Notes: generated by a model not told the origin, from the sequence alone. Shown: positions 42,257 through 51,884, numbered from the stretch's first letter. The stretch: DNA of 64,000 nt from Chryseobacterium oncorhynchi (GCF_002899895.1 NZ_PPEI02000002.1:620001-684000); one strand, 5' to 3'. A program made the numbers and translations.

Positions 42257-45050
42257 CCGTATATATTTTTTCTGGACCATACCATATATCTTTTTCTAAT
42301 AGTTTGTGTACATTATTATGTTTTACATCTCCTTTTTGGTTAGAAACAACTTCGTCGTTGTTGTACACTGTTTTCTTTCTTCTTGTAATGGAAGAGTAAA
42401 CTTCTAATTTTGCTTCTGCACCCAGGAATGTAACTGTTACATTTTTAAACATTCCTTTCTTATCAGAGTCCCATTCTTCCTTATATTCTACGCCTGCGCC
42501 AAGAGAAGCTTTTATTTTTAATTCTTCCTGAGTTTCATAGGTTATGCCATCTCTTACAATTGTTGAAATCAGTGCAGTTCCCTCATAATTTACTCCTGCT
42601 TCAAGACTGGCATTAACTGTAATGGTAAACTCTCTTTTCAGTTTTTCATCCCATCCATCCAAATTGTGATAGCCAATAGAGATACTTCCTGCTACTTCTG
42701 CCGTAAATACGAAATTAAAGAAAATATCTAAACCTTTAACGGTATATTCTAATGCCTTAATGATTAATTCTACTGCTTTACCAATCCATCCAAATTTCCC
42801 TACTATAGGTACTAAATCTACTGTAATTCCAAAAGCAATAAAAGGTTTCAATGCTACTCCTCCCTCAATTCTCCATCCTACTTGTCCTAGATATTCTGCT
42901 TTTTTTGCTACTTCATGTTTCCATTTTAAAGCAATGGCCACATTTGGTGGATCAATGGTGAAATCAAACTTCTTTAATACTCCTTTTTTATAGGCAGCAG
43001 ATTGTGTTACATCCTCATTTGTTCCATCAAAAATTTCTGATTTCTCATAAACAGCATTGAACGTGCCTATTACTTTTTTTATAGACTTTTCTATTTTATA
43101 ACCGGCTTCGTAATCTTTACCGCTTGTAGAAGCTTTTAATGTAAAATCAGCCCCTACTTTTCCTTCTGTTTCTGCTTCAACACTTAACTCTTTCCTTACA
43201 TACTTGAACCCAAACTGTCCATGATAACCTCTTAAATTTTCTCTTGTAGCTTGAAATTTGAATGTTGTTTTTTTCCATAAAGGAACAGCAATAAGAGCCG
43301 CTAGTTCCCATTCAATATCTGGAAATATTTTTACGCTGGCAATTTGATTTGGATATCGGCATGTACTGACTGGTAAAAAATAGGTTTGTGAGTTGCCTGA
43401 AGATAAAATAAAATACTTTAGTGTCCACAAAGAATTCACCGCTTCATTAGCATACTTACTATTTGCATAGGCCTGTACACTTTCAAAAGCCGTTTTATTA
43501 TACACATATTTCAGCATTAGGGTAATCTTCTCATTGCTGTCTATCTTGTAATCAACTCCCTCTCGCCATTGCTGGGCCACTCCTGCATTATATGAGCTGT
43601 TTGTTTTTACAACATCTGTGTCATTCTCATTTTCTTTAGTAGTAGCAACTCCTGCATTTTTCTGTTGTTCCTGATGGGTGGCATCTGTACGTCTTACATA
43701 GTCATTTCCATTCTTTAAAGCGGCATACACCTTATCAACCTGAAAAACATTCTTTTTCTCAGAATGCTTCTGCCCCTGATCTAACAGCAACCCCTGACAA
43801 AAAGTATCCTGAGTGGTAAGCTGATCCAGGGTAATGGAAATATTCTTTCGGGTATCTCCGGTTATAATAGCAAAGCTTTGTTTGGTCTTATCTATTGCCC
43901 CTACAGCTGCTGTTTCATCAAATATGACAAATGATGCTCTATCTTTATCATCCTCATCTTTTAGCGTAATCTTTGAATAGCCGCATGGGTCAAACTCTCT
44001 TTTTTGATACTCAACATCCCCAATATATTGGATCATGTTATTTTTCTCCTGTTCAATACGCTCAAGATAATGATCCATCAGTTCTTCAGAAACGATAAAT
44101 CTACTGGAAATAGATTTTTTATTATCTATATCTTTTAAACCCAGTATTTCAGGATCATATTGTACGAGATCGGTTGTTGGATCATCTGCATAATTTTTAT
44201 AATTAACTCTTTCTTCTTTCTGATTAGTTCCATAAATCACTCCGGGCTCTTCCCAATATTTATAAACTTCTATTACAACAGTGAAGTTTTTCTTTGTTAG
44301 CTGGTTTTTCTTCCATTCAATATCTATTGGAAAATTAAGATTGATGTAAGAATTCCAATTATCTCCACTTACACCATTTGCTATATTATATACTCTGGGC
44401 TCTTTCCAAAGGTTATTATCTTCAAAATCATCCGTTTCTTTAAGGCCTTTTGCAATATCTTCTTCTAATAAATATAATTTTGCTTTGTATTTATTCTTCT
44501 TATCCAAATTATAGGCATGCAGCATGATCTGCAATGAAACATTTTCTCCATAGCGTTTTACCTCCTCACTTTTTGTAAAATAAGCAAAGGATATCTGAGG
44601 CTTATCCACCGGAATAATATAAAAATAAAATCCTGTTCCCGGACTTTCAGTAAAAAGTTCAACCCTCTGTTTATATCCATAATAATAGCTATAGCTTTCC
44701 GGTTTAAAAATAATTTTACTCCCTTGTTTATATTTGGTACCCAGACCATATTTAGCTACATTATCTGTACCTCCACTAAGAGGTCCCCATAAGTTTTCAG
44801 AGATATCTTCCTGTTTTGCTTTTTCTAGTTTCTGGAAGAAAAACTCATAAATAAAAGCCCATCGGGCCTTACTCACTGTTTCCTTAGGGTTCTTGGTTTT
44901 TCCGCCAACACATCTTTCATCAACACTAAACTCGTTATTATTATTTGTATATAATATAAAGGTTCCTCCCTTAGACACAGAGAATAACTTGTCATTTTCT
45001 TTCCAGTAACAACCTTGTAACCCAACTTTATTTTCAATATTTTCTGCCAT
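42234..45050 (-). CDS. Large protein of unknown function, candidate injected effector
   Basis: A 938-aa protein without a signal peptide. N-terminal residues 1-140 are compact with GLQGCYWKENDKLFSVSKGG; about 150-300 form a beta-sandwich-like domain (PQISFAYFTKSEEVKRYGEN). The middle (about 330-580) is mixed. From about 600 the sequence has alternating hydrophobic/polar strands (YEAGYKIEKSIKKVIGTFNA), then a hydrophobic helical hairpin (about 741-789: VPIVGKFGWIGKAVELIIKA and on to FFNFVFTAEVAGS), then more beta strands and a charged end. It begins 2 bp after the PAAR-like gene stop. The lack of a signal, the coupling to PAAR-like and the membrane-like segment suggest a T6SS-type effector, perhaps pore-forming. 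No known enzymatic motif was found. Confidence 0.6.
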   Translation of the reverse strand: MAENIENKVGLQGCYWKENDKLFSVSKGGTFILYTNNNNEFSVDERCVGGKTKNPKETVSKARWAFIYEFFFQKLEKAKQEDISENLWGPLSGGTDNVAKYGLGTKYKQGSKIIFKPESYSYYYGYKQRVELFTESPGTGFYFYIIPVDKPQISFAYFTKSEEVKRYGENVSLQIMLHAYNLDKKNKYKAKLYLLEEDIAKGLKETDDFEDNNLWKEPRVYNIANGVSGDNWNSYINLNFPIDIEWKKNQLTKKNFTVVIEVYKYWEEPGVIYGTNQKEERVNYKNYADDPTTDLVQYDPEILGLKDIDNKKSISSRFIVSEELMDHYLERIEQEKNNMIQYIGDVEYQKREFDPCGYSKITLKDEDDKDRASFVIFDETAAVGAIDKTKQSFAIITGDTRKNISITLDQLTTQDTFCQGLLLDQGQKHSEKKNVFQVDKVYAALKNGNDYVRRTDATHQEQQKNAGVATTKENENDTDVVKTNSSYNAGVAQQWREGVDYKIDSNEKITLMLKYVYNKTAFESVQAYANSKYANEAVNSLWTLKYFILSSGNSQTYFLPVSTCRYPNQIASVKIFPDIEWELAALIAVPLWKKTTFKFQATRENLRGYHGQFGFKYVRKELSVEAETEGKVGADFTLKASTSGKDYEAGYKIEKSIKKVIGTFNAVYEKSEIFDGTNEDVTQSAAYKKGVLKKFDFTIDPPNVAIALKWKHEVAKKAEYLGQVGWRIEGGVALKPFIAFGITVDLVPIVGKFGWIGKAVELIIKALEYTVKGLDIFFNFVFTAEVAGSISIGYHNLDGWDEKLKREFTITVNASLEAGVNYEGTALISTIVRDGITYETQEELKIKASLGAGVEYKEEWDSDKKGMFKNVTVTFLGAEAKLEVYSSITRRKKTVYNNDEVVSNQKGDVKHNNVHKLLEKDIWYGPEKIYTDDEKDSK

Positions 45051-45052
45051 AA

Positions 45053-45529
45053 TTATTCAGCATTTAGAAATTTGTAAGGGTCTTTTTTGTCAAGGTTTTT
45101 CATATCCATCATTGGGTTCACATGTGACTGCAGCTCACTGTCAGCTTTCTCAATGTTCTTTTTCGTGGGTTCTCCCATTTGCCCTGTCTTGATGATGGTG
45201 ATGCAGTCGGTGCCGCCTATTGGGCAGGTAGCTTTACTGTCTTCCAGTAAAATATAACCTCCGGGTGGATCGTAGAGTTCTTTTTCATAATAACCGCTCC
45301 ACTGTGTAACAACAGCAGAACAAGGGGTATTATTCTTTTTGGCGCATGAACCGAAAGTATTCTTTTCAAAAGTAGCTCCAATATCTTTATGAGTAGCTGC
45401 CAGTTTACTGCTGCTCTCATGGTCATTCACATAATATTTGGTTTGCGTAAGTACCTTTAGCTTATCTGGTGCAGTGCCAAAATTGCATTTGCAGAGTGCT
45501 CCCTGTACTACTTTTTCTTTTAGTGACAT
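45053..45529 (-). CDS. DUF4280 PAAR-like protein (spike tip component)
   Basis: A 158-aa protein of the DUF4280 PAAR-like family: VVQGALCKCNFGTAPDKLKV (about residues 8-27), then a second cysteine set (GSCAKKNNTPCSAVVTQW) and a late one in KATCPIGGTDCITIIKTGQM (about 99-118). Paired cysteines likely hold the cone shape or bind metal. Such proteins cap the VgrG-like spike of type VI secretion or related contractile systems and carry effectors. It sits 48 bp after the 329-aa gene and 2 bp before the 938-aa gene. No VgrG, Hcp or sheath gene is in the window. Confidence 0.85.
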   Translation of the reverse strand: MSLKEKVVQGALCKCNFGTAPDKLKVLTQTKYYVNDHESSSKLAATHKDIGATFEKNTFGSCAKKNNTPCSAVVTQWSGYYEKELYDPPGGYILLEDSKATCPIGGTDCITIIKTGQMGEPTKKNIEKADSELQSHVNPMMDMKNLDKKDPYKFLNAE

Positions 45530-45577
45530 TTTGGTGTGTTTTGGTAAAAATAAACCTTTTTATTGAACTGGTGGTTT

Positions 45578-46567
45578 CTACCAGTCATTTTCTATTCTTT
45601 CGAAATTATCAAATCCCCACTTATTGGGAGGCAACTTTACCAAACCTCCTGTAATAAAGGGACTGCTCTCATCCAGTACTTTATTTTTGTACTCATCTAC
45701 CCCAATCTGGTATTGGGTATACTGTATTTTTTTAATAAAACTTTTCACTCCTCTTCTATCCTTGGAAAACACTTCAAAATAGGCTCTTGTATGCATGGGA
45801 AAATGATGATACAGATCATGATCAAAAATTACTTTTAATGTCATGAATAAAGGATTTCCCCTGGTATGACCTTTGGGATAAAAGTAATCGGGAGCCAATA
45901 TTTCCAGGCTTTCAAATTCTATCACAAAAGAATGGTAATCTGTAGGAAATTTGTTGATGGTCTGTATTCCTGAAAACTTCAATGGCTCCTGATACGGAAT
46001 AACAGCAAGATATAAATCTCTAGCTACGCTTCTGGCATCTCCGTAATGGATAAATTTAGGATGGAAAAACAGATTCCAATACCAATCATAACGTAGGCTC
46101 TGCTCAATAAAGGTTTTATTTTGAAGTTTCTTTTCAAAGTTGACAAAAAATTCATCCAAATCACCACTGCTATATTTTTCGGATAACTTTGACTTCTGAA
46201 CATTCCATCTTTCTACAATTTTGCTGTAATTGGTAATTTCACCTGTTCCTGTTCCTTTTTCATTCAGATCTATTTCAACAGGATAAACCGTTGCTGATAA
46301 GGCAGAGGAAATGATCTCGCTGACCTGATCTGCCTCATGCTGATTGTAAAATATATCTTCTTTATTGAGACTTAGCGCACCCTTACCATATTCTATATTT
46401 AGATGGGCTGTTACCGTATAATCTATTCTTTTGGATGGATTTTCTTCATTACCAGAAAAGTATTTCACAGACACACCATATCTTCTCTGTTGAAGTCCAG
46501 AGGGCTTTATTTTGATGGTATTCAGCCTGCCTAATATTTCTTTTTTGGATAATCTTATTTCTGACAT
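45578..46567 (-). CDS. Unrecognised protein at the head of the PAAR-like cluster
   Basis: A 329-aa soluble protein with no signal peptide. The N-terminal part (about 1-110) is beta-rich with GLQQRRYGVSVKYFSGNEEN, TVTAHLNIEYGKGAL; the middle is helical and charged (KSKLSEKYSSGDLDEFFVNF); the end returns to strands with FVIEFESLEILAPDYFYPKG and HFPMHTRAYFEVFSKDRRG. I do not recognise the family. Being first in the operon with PAAR-like and effector-like genes after it, it could be an adaptor or chaperone that loads cargo. An AAGGAG-like sequence lies 10 bp before the ATG, unusual for Bacteroidetes. Confidence 0.65.
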   Translation of the reverse strand: MSEIRLSKKEILGRLNTIKIKPSGLQQRRYGVSVKYFSGNEENPSKRIDYTVTAHLNIEYGKGALSLNKEDIFYNQHEADQVSEIISSALSATVYPVEIDLNEKGTGTGEITNYSKIVERWNVQKSKLSEKYSSGDLDEFFVNFEKKLQNKTFIEQSLRYDWYWNLFFHPKFIHYGDARSVARDLYLAVIPYQEPLKFSGIQTINKFPTDYHSFVIEFESLEILAPDYFYPKGHTRGNPLFMTLKVIFDHDLYHHFPMHTRAYFEVFSKDRRGVKSFIKKIQYTQYQIGVDEYKNKVLDESSPFITGGLVKLPPNKWGFDNFERIENDW

Positions 46568-46594
46568 TATTAACTCCTTGTGTTTCTACATCCT

Positions 46595-46602
46595 CAAAGT
46601 TA
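46595..46602 (-). promoter_or_regulatory. -7 promoter element of the PAAR-like cluster
   Basis: Minus-strand TAACTTTG matches TAnnTTTG and lies 27 bp before the first start codon. No TTTG box at the expected distance. Confidence 0.5.
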
Positions 46603-46683
46603 ATAAATTTCTATTTTATCTCATTCTTTTGAAAAATAAATACAAAGAGTAACTTAATATTGTCTATTTGCTATTTAAATTAA

Positions 46684-47679
46684 CTATTTAATAAAATTAT
46701 ATAAAGCGTCAAAAAATTTAGAATAGACTTCTATATGAGGAAGATGGCCTACGTTTTCAAGTTCTACCAATTGAGAGCCTGCAATTTCATGTTGGGTTTT
46801 CTTCCCAAGCTCTTGATATTGTCCCATTTTAGGTTGAAGCTCTTTCGGTGCTCTATCCTTTCCTATAGCTGTTCTGTCCCTTGTTCCAATGATAAGTAAG
46901 GTGGGCGTTTTTATATTTTTAAATTCATAGCAAACAGGTTGATTATAGATCATATCAGTGGTAAGAGCAGCATCCCACGCTACCTGCGGATAATCCTTGT
47001 GAAGAGTCCATCCTGCAATCAGATCAAGCCATGGTTGGTATTCTTCTTTCCATTTATTATCATAGTAGAATTTTAACTGGTAGTTTTTATAAGTTTCCGC
47101 TGTATTTTTAAGCTCAGACTGGTAGGCCTGATCTATATTTTGGTATCCTGCAAAAGTTTTATAATCTTCCAGTCCAATTGGATTTTCCAAGATAAGTTTC
47201 TGAACTCTTTCCGGATAAAGCAATGCAAATCTTGTGGCAACCATTCCTCCCATTGAATGACCTAAAACTATAGTTTTTTCGATCTTCAATTCATCCAAAA
47301 TAGATCTTGTATTTTCAGCCAGCTGTGAAAAGGAAAACTGATAGTTGTGAGGTTTTGAAGATTTTCCAAACCCGATCTGATCGGGAATAATCACCCTGAA
47401 TCCTTTTGCGCATAAGTCTTTGGCCGTTCTTTCCCAATAAGCCCCATTAAAGTTTTTTCCATGAAGAAGCATGATGGTTTTCCCATTAGGCTTTTGTGGT
47501 TTCACATCCATATAAGCCATCTTCAAATTATTATCCTGAGATTTCAAATCTAAAAAATGAACCTCAAAAGGATATTGATAGTCTGAAAGCATTGCATCCA
47601 AAGGCTTTATTTGCGAATATATAAAACCCGGTGCAGCTGCTAATAGTATTGCCGCCACTACATTTCTGAAATACTTCAT
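46684..47679 (-). CDS. Exported alpha/beta hydrolase
   Basis: A 331-aa protein with a signal peptide (MKYFRNVVAAILLAAAPGFI). The nucleophile elbow is GHSMGGMVATRFAL (Ser about residue 142), the oxyanion strand MLLHGKNFNGAYW, and the acid and base are in TRDRTAIGKDRAP (Asp) and ENVGHLPHIE (His). The fold is that of the epoxide hydrolase/haloalkane group; the substrate cannot be told. It is alone on its strand. Confidence 0.87.
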   Translation of the reverse strand: MKYFRNVVAAILLAAAPGFIYSQIKPLDAMLSDYQYPFEVHFLDLKSQDNNLKMAYMDVKPQKPNGKTIMLLHGKNFNGAYWERTAKDLCAKGFRVIIPDQIGFGKSSKPHNYQFSFSQLAENTRSILDELKIEKTIVLGHSMGGMVATRFALLYPERVQKLILENPIGLEDYKTFAGYQNIDQAYQSELKNTAETYKNYQLKFYYDNKWKEEYQPWLDLIAGWTLHKDYPQVAWDAALTTDMIYNQPVCYEFKNIKTPTLLIIGTRDRTAIGKDRAPKELQPKMGQYQELGKKTQHEIAGSQLVELENVGHLPHIEVYSKFFDALYNFIK

Positions 47680-47705
47680 GGAATTTTCTTTAAGTTCCTA
47701 AAATT

Positions 47706-47741
47706 AAAAAAACCGCTCCAAAGGGAACGGTTTTCAACTGT
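47706..47741 (-). terminator. Terminator of the EamA transporter gene
   Basis: On the minus strand AAAACCGTTCC pairs, with a G-T wobble, with GGAGCGGTTTT and is followed by a T-run. Confidence 0.7.
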
Positions 47742-47763
47742 TATTTTTAGTTAAATATTTTTT

Positions 47764-48750
47764 CTAAGATAATTCTGCCATTGAAACTTCTTTCTCCTTT
47801 TTGGACGGAAGGTTCATTAATACAATAGCAAAAAGGATCAAAATAATCCCTACCCATTGTATTAAAAGTACTTTCTCACCCAATAAAACGAAAGCCATCG
47901 TTACAGAAACCGGAAGTTCGAGCGATGAAACAATACTTCCCAGACCTAACCCTGCATTCGGGAAACCAATATTGAATAAAATTGGAGGGATGATCGTTCC
48001 AAACAGTGCTAAAACAAATCCATAGGTAAGGAAAATAGAATAATTAAAAGGGTGAATATGCTCTGTATTGTCTGTAAAATTCAGATAAAATGTTTTTAAT
48101 CCATCAAAATACATCGGTCCTATCTGTGCAAAGAATAAAAATGCAAAAACAACAATGGAACCACCTGTCAGCATAATAAGGCTCTTTCTAAACACAGGCA
48201 GATGTGTAGCCAATGTGTTTGAGGTAAACATTGTTAATGTATATGAAGCGGCTGCCATCAGTCCCCAAAATACTCCATGCCAATCCAGCTCTATATCCAT
48301 ATTGATAAGATTGGTTGCCAAGATTGTTCCTGCCAATACAATAACTACAGAAACCACTTTTCTTGTATTAGGCAGCTTTTTGGTCAGAATACTTTCCACC
48401 ACTACACTAAACCATACCGACTGCATCAGCAATACAATAGCAATGGAAACATTGATATATTGCACCGCGATATAATAAAACAAACTTGTTCCACCCAATG
48501 AAGTTCCTGCAAGCATAAGCATTCTTAGCTCCTTGGAATTTGGCAGTGATAATTTCTGCTTTGAGGTTAACGTTTGGATAAAATTCAGGATCAAAAGCCC
48601 TGCAAGACCTAATACGAATTGGGATGTAGTAACTTCAGAGGTTGTAAAACCATCATGATAAGCCATTTTCACAAAAGTGGCCAACATACCGTATATACTA
48701 GCTCCAATCCCTACAAATAAAACACCTTTTAGTATATTTTTCTTCTTCAT
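47764..48750 (-). CDS. EamA/DMT family transporter
   Basis: A 328-aa protein of ten helices in two EamA halves. The start at 48750 (MKKKNILKGVLFVGIGASIY) is chosen over an upstream in-frame ATG, since the latter would precede the promoter element at 48769-48776. First-half motif SIAIVLLMQSVWFSVVVESI; second-half GSIVSSLELPVSVTMAFVLLGEKVLLIQWVGIILI is the classic end of the family. Such exporters move metabolites such as amino acids; no neighbour identifies the substrate. Confidence 0.85.
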   Translation of the reverse strand: MKKKNILKGVLFVGIGASIYGMLATFVKMAYHDGFTTSEVTTSQFVLGLAGLLILNFIQTLTSKQKLSLPNSKELRMLMLAGTSLGGTSLFYYIAVQYINVSIAIVLLMQSVWFSVVVESILTKKLPNTRKVVSVVIVLAGTILATNLINMDIELDWHGVFWGLMAAASYTLTMFTSNTLATHLPVFRKSLIMLTGGSIVVFAFLFFAQIGPMYFDGLKTFYLNFTDNTEHIHPFNYSIFLTYGFVLALFGTIIPPILFNIGFPNAGLGLGSIVSSLELPVSVTMAFVLLGEKVLLIQWVGIILILFAIVLMNLPSKKEKEVSMAELS

Positions 48751-48768
48751 AATTTTTTTAACAGCCTG

Positions 48769-48776
48769 CAAAGTTA
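48769..48776 (-). promoter_or_regulatory. -7 promoter element of the EamA gene
   Basis: Minus-strand TAACTTTG matches TAnnTTTG and ends 18 bp before the chosen start codon. Confidence 0.55.
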
Positions 48777-48821
48777 CGACATATAAATTAAAATGCCTTA
48801 AGGAGTAACTATGATAGATAA

Positions 48822-48858
48822 ATAAAATCGCCACAAGCAGTGCTTGTGGCGATTTTTA
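48822..48858 (-). terminator. 16-bp perfect hairpin after the fungalysin gene
   Basis: AAAATCGCCACAAGCA and its complement are separated by one base. On the minus strand it follows the fungalysin stop by 20 bp and ends in a T-run. Confidence 0.85.
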
Positions 48859-48878
48859 AAATTGATTATATAAGCTAA

Positions 48879-51521
48879 TTATTTTTTAACAATCACTTTT
48901 GAATTTGCTTCAAAACCAAGTCCTTTCACTTTTACCATATAGGTACCGTTAACTAAACGGTTTGTAGAAATTGCTTTTTTAGCTTCCGGTGAAATTTTAT
49001 CTTCAGAAGATACTAGTTTACCAGACATATCATAAAGTTCTACGCTTACTTTACCAAGAGTCTTACTTGGGAATGTAATATAAAACTCGTCTCTTGCAGG
49101 GTTTGGATAGATAGAAATTTTGTTGTCTTTGGCAGCTGAAACTTCATCGGTAGCTAGTAAACAGTCTGCAGGTACATTAAAGCTCTGCTCCTGATCATTA
49201 ATATTTGTTTTTACACCAGCTGAAGCCCCCAGACCCAGACCTCTTTTTGCAAACACTCCCCAGATCATACATCTATCCTGTCCGTTAGTTTTTGCCTGAT
49301 CTGCAGCCAATATTGCATCTCTACCCTCAACAAAGCTAGGATTACAAGGCTGAAGTTTCAATGCATCTGTAACCAATTGCAATACTCTTGTACTTCCGTT
49401 TGTAGTATTAGACAATACATCTGAAGAATAGCCATATTTCTCAACATACTTCCAGTGAAGATCCCATAGCATTGTAGCCCAAACGAAACCAATAGAGTGT
49501 ACATCCGGAACTAAAACATTATTTGTATTAAGATATTCCATTCCGTTGGTATTTCCATAGGTATAAGCATTAACAGCAAAACTCGGAGAGTATTTTTTAG
49601 GTCTTATACCATCCCCATCAATTCCTTCTCCTCCTGCGTAAGTACCCATACCTCTTGCTACTGTAGCATTATCTCCTAACTTATTGGTTAGCATTAGAGC
49701 GAAGAAATCAGACCATCCTTCTCCCATTTGCTCTTTACTTGCACTTGAACTTAGACATCCATATCCTGTTCCTGTCAGTCTGTTGGATATTCCGTGACCA
49801 TATTCGTGGATTACAATTCCGTTATCGAAACTTCCATCCGGAGTTTTATTACCTTTTAATGTAACATTTACTGTTGTACTTCCAGCAAGCTGAGTTTTTA
49901 TATATTCTCCTTCAGCATTGGTAATAAGTACTGAAGAAATCGTAATAGTTGGATCATCTCCAGACATATTACTCAAAGTAGCACCATTGACTGCATTGTT
50001 ATAAATAACAACTGCCTTAGCACCAGCATTCTGAAGATTTTTTGTTTTAATAGCAAATGCACAGTTCCCTCTTTCAACCAAACCGATTTTCTCAGTAAGA
50101 GATGCTGCCGGTAAAGCAGTACATCCATCTAAGACAGGTGATAACATTACATCACCTGTAATTCCGGCCATAGGTAAAGCTGGTCCAAATTGTGCAGTTC
50201 CTGTTCCTGGTGCACGAGGAATAGCCGCAGCTGGTGCATTATAATAAAATGCTCTTCCTACAGGTGACCAAAGGTACATCTGCATTCTAGGATTACCTCC
50301 ATCCGCAGGGGTACCAAAGTTGGCATTATTAAGTCCTCCTCCATCTTGAGATTCTGCATATACTGAATCATCATCTCCTACTCCCACTGGAGTTTTTCCA
50401 AAATTATTCTGTTGGAAATTTCTTGCAGTCTCTGTAAATCCAAACTGATAAAAAACATCGTGGATTCTATTATTCAGATAAAATAAATTAGTGATCGCTG
50501 CATTTCTGTTATTAACAGGAGTTCCATTGATATCAAAAGGAAAATCAAAATTTCTGGTTGCTCCACCCTCTGCAGGAGTTCCTGGTAAATAGTCTGGTGG
50601 TATAGTTAAGGCTGTTCCTGCAACATCTTCGTAGGCAAAAACATTATTTCCTCTTGTAACCGTGTATGTATTTATTCCATCAGAATGCCATCCCTCAGGA
50701 GATGCATTAAGAATCCAAGGGTTAGTAATGATTGATCTCGATCCAAATGTAGGAGCTTCTATAGGCAAAGGAAGCACATTATAAGTAGCGTTATCAGGAG
50801 CAAACAATGCAAGATTGCTACTTGCAACATTGTTTTGTGGTCCAATATTCACATTTGCAAAATGATTGGAATGATCGTGTCCTGGGTCTGAAGAATAGGC
50901 GTCAGGATGGAAAGCACATGATACCGTTAAGTTACTCTTATCCAGAATTTTCCCATTATTAGCATCAACTACGATTAACCAATGATTCGGAGATTTTGGC
51001 TCCATCACAGTATATTCGTAAGCCAAACGCAGATCTCCGTTAGCATCATTTGTATAAACCAGTCTTTGCTTTGCTGATCCGGGTCTGTTCTCAGACTTTT
51101 CAGAACGTTCTAAAATGGTGAAATTAGCAATTTCCGGTTTCTTCAAATCTTCTGCGATCTTTTGAAGAGCAGTTGCTTTATTGATGGCTGCAGTAGCTGG
51201 TGTTGATTTCGAATAATCCTTTACAAAATTATCTACATAGTACACAACCTTATTATCCCGAATAAGCGCAGTTGCTGAAGTGCTATATACTGGTAAACCA
51301 TTATAAAGCTGTACAAACTTCACTACATTTCCATTCAATGATTTTGAATAATCAACATTATCTAAAATAATATTGTTAAGATCAGACTTCTTATATTCTC
51401 TAATTTTATTTTGAGAAATATAATCTTTAACGAGCCTTTCATTATCTTGTCCAAACAATAACGTTGGAAAAGCAGAAAATACGGCAAACAAAAGAGGTAG
51501 AGTTTTATTTTTCATATCCAT
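48879..51521 (-). CDS. T9SS-secreted fungalysin-type (M36) metallopeptidase
   Basis: An 880-aa secreted protease. After the signal peptide (KNKTLPLLFAVFSAFPTLLFGQ-like) a FTP/propeptide region (about 40-175) precedes the peptidase. A PA domain (LVERGNCAFAIKTKNLQNAG, about 485-505) is inserted before the zinc site: HEYGHGISNRL (about 569-579) and the distal Glu in EQMGEGWSDFF. The C-terminus (ISIYPNPARDEFYI to KVIVKK) is a T9SS sorting domain. An extracellular broad-specificity endopeptidase. Two nearby ATGs (first at 51521, second two codons later) are both possible. Confidence 0.93.
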   Translation of the reverse strand: MDMKNKTLPLLFAVFSAFPTLLFGQDNERLVKDYISQNKIREYKKSDLNNIILDNVDYSKSLNGNVVKFVQLYNGLPVYSTSATALIRDNKVVYYVDNFVKDYSKSTPATAAINKATALQKIAEDLKKPEIANFTILERSEKSENRPGSAKQRLVYTNDANGDLRLAYEYTVMEPKSPNHWLIVVDANNGKILDKSNLTVSCAFHPDAYSSDPGHDHSNHFANVNIGPQNNVASSNLALFAPDNATYNVLPLPIEAPTFGSRSIITNPWILNASPEGWHSDGINTYTVTRGNNVFAYEDVAGTALTIPPDYLPGTPAEGGATRNFDFPFDINGTPVNNRNAAITNLFYLNNRIHDVFYQFGFTETARNFQQNNFGKTPVGVGDDDSVYAESQDGGGLNNANFGTPADGGNPRMQMYLWSPVGRAFYYNAPAAAIPRAPGTGTAQFGPALPMAGITGDVMLSPVLDGCTALPAASLTEKIGLVERGNCAFAIKTKNLQNAGAKAVVIYNNAVNGATLSNMSGDDPTITISSVLITNAEGEYIKTQLAGSTTVNVTLKGNKTPDGSFDNGIVIHEYGHGISNRLTGTGYGCLSSSASKEQMGEGWSDFFALMLTNKLGDNATVARGMGTYAGGEGIDGDGIRPKKYSPSFAVNAYTYGNTNGMEYLNTNNVLVPDVHSIGFVWATMLWDLHWKYVEKYGYSSDVLSNTTNGSTRVLQLVTDALKLQPCNPSFVEGRDAILAADQAKTNGQDRCMIWGVFAKRGLGLGASAGVKTNINDQEQSFNVPADCLLATDEVSAAKDNKISIYPNPARDEFYITFPSKTLGKVSVELYDMSGKLVSSEDKISPEAKKAISTNRLVNGTYMVKVKGLGFEANSKVIVKK

Positions 51522-51884
51522 TATTAAAGCCGCTAATCTACAAATAATTAATAAATAAAAGTGTTTTTAATTAACTTAAATTTAAAAATAAATTAATAAA
51601 ATTACCAAACAAATGTTTAAGTATTATTTAATATTTCACAATCATAAGAAGAGAAATTCAATAGTATGCCTACAATAGGATGTTTAGCTACAATTCTGAA
51701 TTTATTTATTTGCTTAACTTCTAATATTTCTACCCAAGAAAAAGTTTAAGTTTTGATAATGTTTCATTTAAGTTTCAAGACGCTTTTCAAATCTTTACAC
51801 TCATTTCAAGTTTAAAATTCTGAATGTTGGGTTACAAATCTACCTGTAAATGATAGCTATTCCATAGATTAACTTTCTTACAAT
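51522..51884. other. AT-rich gap between fungalysin and rpsA genes
   Basis: About 360 bp with no convincing gene or RNA. It must hold the fungalysin promoter, but no exact TAnnTTTG was found near its start. A 27-codon frame at 51666-51749 has no support. Confidence 0.5.

Noticed and set aside
40085..46567. Complete T6SS locus
   Set aside because: No sheath, Hcp, VgrG, baseplate or ClpV-like gene is present, so only a cargo module can be claimed.
48751..48834. Longer N-terminus for the EamA transporter
   Set aside because: It would start upstream of the -7 element and overlap the fungalysin terminator.
51666..51749. 27-codon plus-strand frame in the AT-rich gap upstream of fungalysin
   Set aside because: No promoter or initiation signal, AT-driven residue composition, and it is antisense to the likely fungalysin promoter region.
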